Assembly (NCBI RefSeq): GCF_052119705.1
Contig: NZ_JBGQOP010000031.1
Coordinates: 1-29,312 of the forward strand
Source: Oceanimonas sp052119705
GTDB lineage: Bacteria; Pseudomonadota; Gammaproteobacteria; Enterobacterales; Aeromonadaceae
DNA: 29,312 nucleotides
Reading direction: 5' to 3'
The notes beneath the pieces are model-generated. The model saw only the letters and a program-made list of their open reading frames with translations, ran no database searches and was not told where the DNA came from. Of the stretch, positions 29,223-29,312 are shown piece after piece. Every line of letters begins with the position of its first letter. Within the stretch, counting starts at the first letter, position 1. Position numbers and translations under genes: made by a program.

Positions 29223-29312
29223 CGATTAGCGACTTCTAAGTAGATCGGTATAACAGATGTGGAAATGAAAAAAATATTTTTTGCCACGGAAGAACACGGA
29301 ACTCACGGACGC
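29223..29312. other. End of window, possible start of a CACGGAA repeat
   Basis: No gene. GCCACGGAAGAACACGGAAC followed by TCACGGAC shows an imperfect CACGGA repeat of a kind seen in many intergenic regions; it is cut by the window edge. Confidence 0.3.

Overview
The window is the integrase-proximal part of a large, sedentary chromosomal integron, followed by ordinary chromosome. Coordinates 1-22070 hold 35 consecutive cassettes, each bounded by an attC site; 22071-22411 is the attI/leader region; 22412-23404 is the integron integrase gene (intI), read rightward; 23405-29312 is backbone: a leftward amine oxidase - cytochrome c - RidA operon and a rightward MscS-type channel. The array continues beyond the left edge. 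Cassettes enter next to attI, so the array runs right to left and most cassette genes are on the minus strand with their attC on their left. I take the host to be a marine gammaproteobacterium, perhaps near Oceanimonas/Oceanisphaera. That is only a guess from the general look of the backbone proteins.

Boundaries were set with one rule: the first bases of a cassette (TTRRRY-like, minus strand) should match the R'' end of its own attC. This holds for nearly every cassette and also places attI at 22070/22071. Seventeen attC sites are near-identical ~75-bp elements (the host's repeat type). The rest are diverse: ~125-bp Vibrio VCR-like sites (8650, 16657), a GC-rich one (17451), a ~100-bp hairpin type (3870, 5712, 12492, 13252, 13814, 15699), and very short ones (3038, 10468). 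This indicates capture from several sources.

Layout from attI leftward: (35) a 491-aa membrane protein with a channel-like C-terminus; (34) a small soluble protein; (33-29) five tandem cassettes without ORFs, one with a miniature inverted-repeat element inserted; (28) an exported TonB-C-like protein of high-GC origin; (27) an ORF-less cassette; (26) a Vibrio-like cassette with a truncated plus-strand gene; (25) a DUF5677-like protein; (24, 22) membrane proteins; (23, 21) ORF-less; (20) a frameshifted EVE/PUA-like gene; (19) a plus-strand gene interrupted by an A13 run; (18) a plus-strand DUF2188 gene; (17) a LOG-Nudix gene pair; (16) a lipoprotein; (15) ORF-less; (14) a frameshifted membrane protein; (13) unknown; (12) a gene pair with a PD-(D/E)XK nuclease-like protein; (11) a 585-aa protein with a HEPN-like motif; (10, 8, 7, 4) small membrane proteins; (9, 6) ORF-less copies identical to 27; (5) a GNAT acetyltransferase; (3, 1) relatives of small uncharacterised proteins; (2) no convincing gene.

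The most unusual element is a family of ~320-bp ORF-less cassettes: 11 full members plus a module fused to the gene in cassette 3. They share sequence along their whole length, and three are identical over 332 bp at distant places. A LexA box overlaps the likely intI promoter, so excision and capture are probably SOS-controlled. On the backbone, the Tat-exported flavin amine oxidase, the c-type cytochrome and the exported RidA form a plausible periplasmic amine-oxidation pathway.
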